DNA of 64,000 nt from UBA6168 sp964423205 (GTDB lineage: Bacteria; Bacteroidota; Bacteroidia; Chitinophagales; Saprospiraceae), in NCBI GenBank assembly GCA_964423205.1, contig CAYRDX010000015.1, positions 10,197 through 74,196 on the forward strand. The letters run 5' to 3'. The notes beneath the pieces were generated by a model that made no database searches, was not told the DNA's origin, and was given only the letters and a program-made list of their open reading frames with translations. Made by a program: the position numbers and the translations under genes. Shown piece by piece: positions 61,519 to 64,000 of the stretch. Numbering within the stretch: position 1 is the first letter of the stretch; each line of letters begins with the position of its first letter.

Positions 61519-63711
61519 TCAATTTGCCATCTCCGACAAAAATTTGAGCCGAATGAGTTGTATTTCTTCGATAGTGTAATCTTCTTCTTTTAAGCCTTTG
61601 TAAGCTTCCTCTGGGTTGTCCGTATCGGCTCCCATGAAATAGTCAGTAATTTCTTCAATGACTGCCTCATCCATCAGATCCTCCAAATAGTAATCAATGT
61701 TGACCTTGGTGCCGGAAGACACAATGGCATCGAGTTCCTCCATTAGGTCTTCCATCGTCAGGTCATTCTGCCTGGCAATAGTGGGAAGATCGACTTTGCG
61801 GTCAATAGCCTGAATAATGGCCACCTTTACCTTCGATTTGTTGGCGACCTGCTTTATGACAAAATCTGTTGGACGCTCTATTTCATTTTCCTCAACATAG
61901 CGGGCAATCAGTTCCATGAACAGTTTGCCATAGCGCATGGCTTTGCCTTGGCTGACACCGGTTATTTTAGCCATGTCATCCATTGTCACCGGGTACTGGG
62001 TAGCCATATCCTCCAAAGAGGGGTCCTGGAAAATGACAAAGGGAGGAACGCCTTTTTTCTTTGCAACCTCTTTCCGGAGTTCTTTCAGCAGTTTGACCAA
62101 TGTTTCATCCAAAACTGCCGTCTTGCCCATTTCCTCGTCGAGGTCAACCTCGTTGCTGTCGTAGTCGTGGTTAAGGGGGATTTTTATTTCAGTAGGCTCA
62201 TTCAGAAAGGCCAGGCCGTTTTCGGTAATTTTGAGTACGCCATAGGTCTCGATGTCCTTGCGGATGAGGTCGTTGATCATGGCGTGGCGGAAAACGGAGT
62301 TCCAGAAAATATCGTCGCGGTCTTTTCCTTTTCCAAACAGGGGCTTTTTGTTGAAACGGAAATCTTTCATTTCCTTGGTTTCATTGCCCAACACAAAATC
62401 TACCAGAGTATTGATTTTGTAATTTTCCTCCAGGGCCTGGATGGATTTAAGGGATATCTGCATTTCAGATGTCACATCAACCCTTTCCCGCGGGAAGCGG
62501 CAATTATCGCACATACATCCACACTGGCTTTCTTCAAATTCTTCCCCAAAATAGAAAAGCAGAAACTGGCGGCGGCAACCGGTTGTCTCCACATAAGCCA
62601 TTACCTCCTGCATGAGTTGGGAACTCATCTCGCGTTCTGCCACGGGTTTATCGCGGAGAAACTTCTCCAGCTTTTGCATATCCTTATAGGAAAAGAATGC
62701 CACGCATTTACCTTCCAGTCCATCACGACCCGCTCGGCCGGTTTCCTGGTAGTAATTCTCGATACTTTTAGGCATGTTGAAATGCATGACGAAACGAACA
62801 TCTGGTTTGTCAATGCCCATACCAAATGCGATAGTGGCAACAATGACATCTATTTCCTCCATCAAAAACGCGTCTTGTGTGCCCGAACGGGTTTTGGCAT
62901 CAAGGCCAGCGTGATAGGGTGCTGCTTTTATGCCGTTAACATTCAATACCTGAGCTATTTCTTCTGTTGACTTTCGAGCCTGAACGTAGATGATACCCGA
63001 CTGGCCCGGCATGCCTTTAATGATTTGCACCATCTGCTTGAAGGTGGCGTCTTTTTTCAGCTTAGGACGGATTTCATAAAAGAGGTTGTCGCGGTTGAAG
63101 GAGGAGACAAACTTGTTCAAATTCCTCATGTTCAGGTTCTTCGCGATGTCTGATTGAACCTTAGGGGTGGCAGTAGCTGTTAGCGCTACGAGAGGAATGT
63201 CTTTGTTTATAGCATCTATCATGGCACGGATGCGCCTGTACTCCGGTCTGAAATCATGACCCCACTCTGAAATACAGTGTGCCTCGTCCACTGCCACAAA
63301 TGAGATATTGACGTTTTGGAAGAACTCAATGTTCTCCTCTTTCGTCAGTGTCTCTGGGGCAACGTAAAGTAATTTGGTTCTTTTAGCTACGATATCGGCT
63401 TTTACCTCCTTCATCTGAACCCTGGTGAGGGAGGAGTTTAAAAAGTGAGCCACTTCATCTTCGTCGCTATAACCTCTGATGCTGTCCACCTGATTCTTCA
63501 TCAAGGCGATAAGTGGAGAAATAATGAGTGCGGTGCCTTCCATCATCAAAGCGGGAAGTTGGTAGCAAAGGGATTTGCCACCTCCGGTCGGCATGATTAC
63601 AAAAGTGTCGGTGCCACTCAGAACGCTTCGGATGATATGTTCCTGGTTGTCTTTGAAGCTATCGAATCCAAAATATTGGTGTAATGCTTCAAATAGTGTG
63701 TCTTTTAACAT
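61519..63711 (-). CDS. recQ: ATP-dependent DNA helicase RecQ
   Basis: 3'-5' helicase of 730 aa from the ATG at 63711 (MLKDTLFEALHQYFGF); a TTG at 63732 is less likely. Walker A is PTGGGKS (K46), and the helicase box is VDEAHCISEWGHDFRP. The zinc-binding RecQ-C region has CRRQFLLFYFGEEFEESQCGCMCDNC, and an HRDC-like domain follows (about residues 530-610). It unwinds DNA in repair and replication. It is complete in the window. Confidence 0.96.
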   Translation of the reverse strand: MLKDTLFEALHQYFGFDSFKDNQEHIIRSVLSGTDTFVIMPTGGGKSLCYQLPALMMEGTALIISPLIALMKNQVDSIRGYSDEDEVAHFLNSSLTRVQMKEVKADIVAKRTKLLYVAPETLTKEENIEFFQNVNISFVAVDEAHCISEWGHDFRPEYRRIRAMIDAINKDIPLVALTATATPKVQSDIAKNLNMRNLNKFVSSFNRDNLFYEIRPKLKKDATFKQMVQIIKGMPGQSGIIYVQARKSTEEIAQVLNVNGIKAAPYHAGLDAKTRSGTQDAFLMEEIDVIVATIAFGMGIDKPDVRFVMHFNMPKSIENYYQETGRAGRDGLEGKCVAFFSYKDMQKLEKFLRDKPVAEREMSSQLMQEVMAYVETTGCRRQFLLFYFGEEFEESQCGCMCDNCRFPRERVDVTSEMQISLKSIQALEENYKINTLVDFVLGNETKEMKDFRFNKKPLFGKGKDRDDIFWNSVFRHAMINDLIRKDIETYGVLKITENGLAFLNEPTEIKIPLNHDYDSNEVDLDEEMGKTAVLDETLVKLLKELRKEVAKKKGVPPFVIFQDPSLEDMATQYPVTMDDMAKITGVSQGKAMRYGKLFMELIARYVEENEIERPTDFVIKQVANKSKVKVAIIQAIDRKVDLPTIARQNDLTMEDLMEELDAIVSSGTKVNIDYYLEDLMDEAVIEEITDYFMGADTDNPEEAYKGLKEEDYTIEEIQLIRLKFLSEMAN

Positions 63712-64000
63712 TGTTTTTTCCACTTCCGTCAATTTGTTGGCGAATGATGTCAGCCAGTAAAAAAATTAAGGCCCCTTGGGAGGTAGAAAGGCAATTGTGT
63801 AAAGGCCGGTTTTTTTGGTGCTCTAATTTAGAAAAAAAACCGATTTGGAAGAGGCTGGCAGAAAAAGTTCCGGGCAGTTTTATCTCAACTAACAAAGCGG
63901 GTAATAATCCTTTCAACTCCTGATGGGCAATTGCTAAATAAAATTCAGTAATTCTCACTTTGAAAAAAAGCTAAATTGAATGGGTTAATTGAATAAAAAA

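Noticed and set aside
61948..62970. A 340-codon open frame opposite recQ
   Set aside because: It covers conserved RecQ domains on the other strand and shows no family features.
63684..63958. Frames at the right edge on both strands
   Set aside because: They overlap each other and the recQ start, with no motifs and no start context.

Overview
The window reads as a chromosomal piece of an uncultured member of the Bacteroidota, most likely a saprospirian or chitinophagian lineage. The evidence is the gene order rpsI-rpsB-tsf-pyrH, type IX secretion sorting tails on secreted proteins, Bacteroidota-specific families (DUF4837, TapB-like, RNase H with a viroplasmin domain), and -7 boxes of the form TAnnTTTG. 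A run of ten N at 46545-46554 shows that this is a scaffolded draft assembly.

Layout. (1) 1-3744: rpsI, rpsB, tsf and pyrH, followed by a convergent comF. (2) 4035-7865: an HtrA/DegP protease, a DUF4837 lipoprotein, a repeat-built amphipathic helical protein and a small secreted CxxC protein. (3) 7970-16199: an NAD-type formate dehydrogenase, catalytic subunit (7970-10711) and NuoEF-like diaphorase subunit (14538-16199). The two genes are split by about 3.8 kb of accessory DNA holding a DUF3800 protein, two orphan antitoxins, an orphan MNT nucleotidyltransferase, an exported amidase and three toxin genes that survive only as their first 20-40 codons. A candidate two-hairpin small RNA lies between the DUF3800 gene and fdhF. 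(4) 16415-29954: mostly housekeeping and secreted enzymes (DPP-IV-like and S10 peptidases, rRNA methyltransferase, esterase, serine hydrolase, DUF2461, superoxide dismutase, fumarase, XerC/D-type recombinase, HPF). (5) 30252-44322: the translation/transcription superoperon: four tRNAs, tuf, tRNA-Trp, secE, nusG, rplK, rplA, rplJ, rplL, rpoB, rpoC. (6) 44412-64000: secreted and cell-envelope functions (TapB-like protein, a GDPD-GH16 fusion, a CotH/lamin-tail T9SS protein, an M43 metalloprotease, a GH3-serine hydrolase fusion), an amino acid permease, RNase H, an orphan PaaD-like protein, hldD, aroQ and recQ.

Repeats. Several short dispersed families sit between genes: two identical 162-bp MITE copies with 18-bp inverted ends, an A-rich element with a CCCC...GGGG hairpin, and many blocks of 7-nt tandem repeats, several of them self-complementary. 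One such block has entered a coding region in frame. There is no CRISPR array, rRNA operon or prophage.

Working together. The translation genes make ribosomal proteins, elongation factors and RNA polymerase. The formate dehydrogenase pair would pass electrons from formate to NAD+. The secreted hydrolases suit a life spent degrading protein and polysaccharide. The most unusual region is the toxin-antitoxin scrapyard inside the formate dehydrogenase locus and the candidate RNA beside it.
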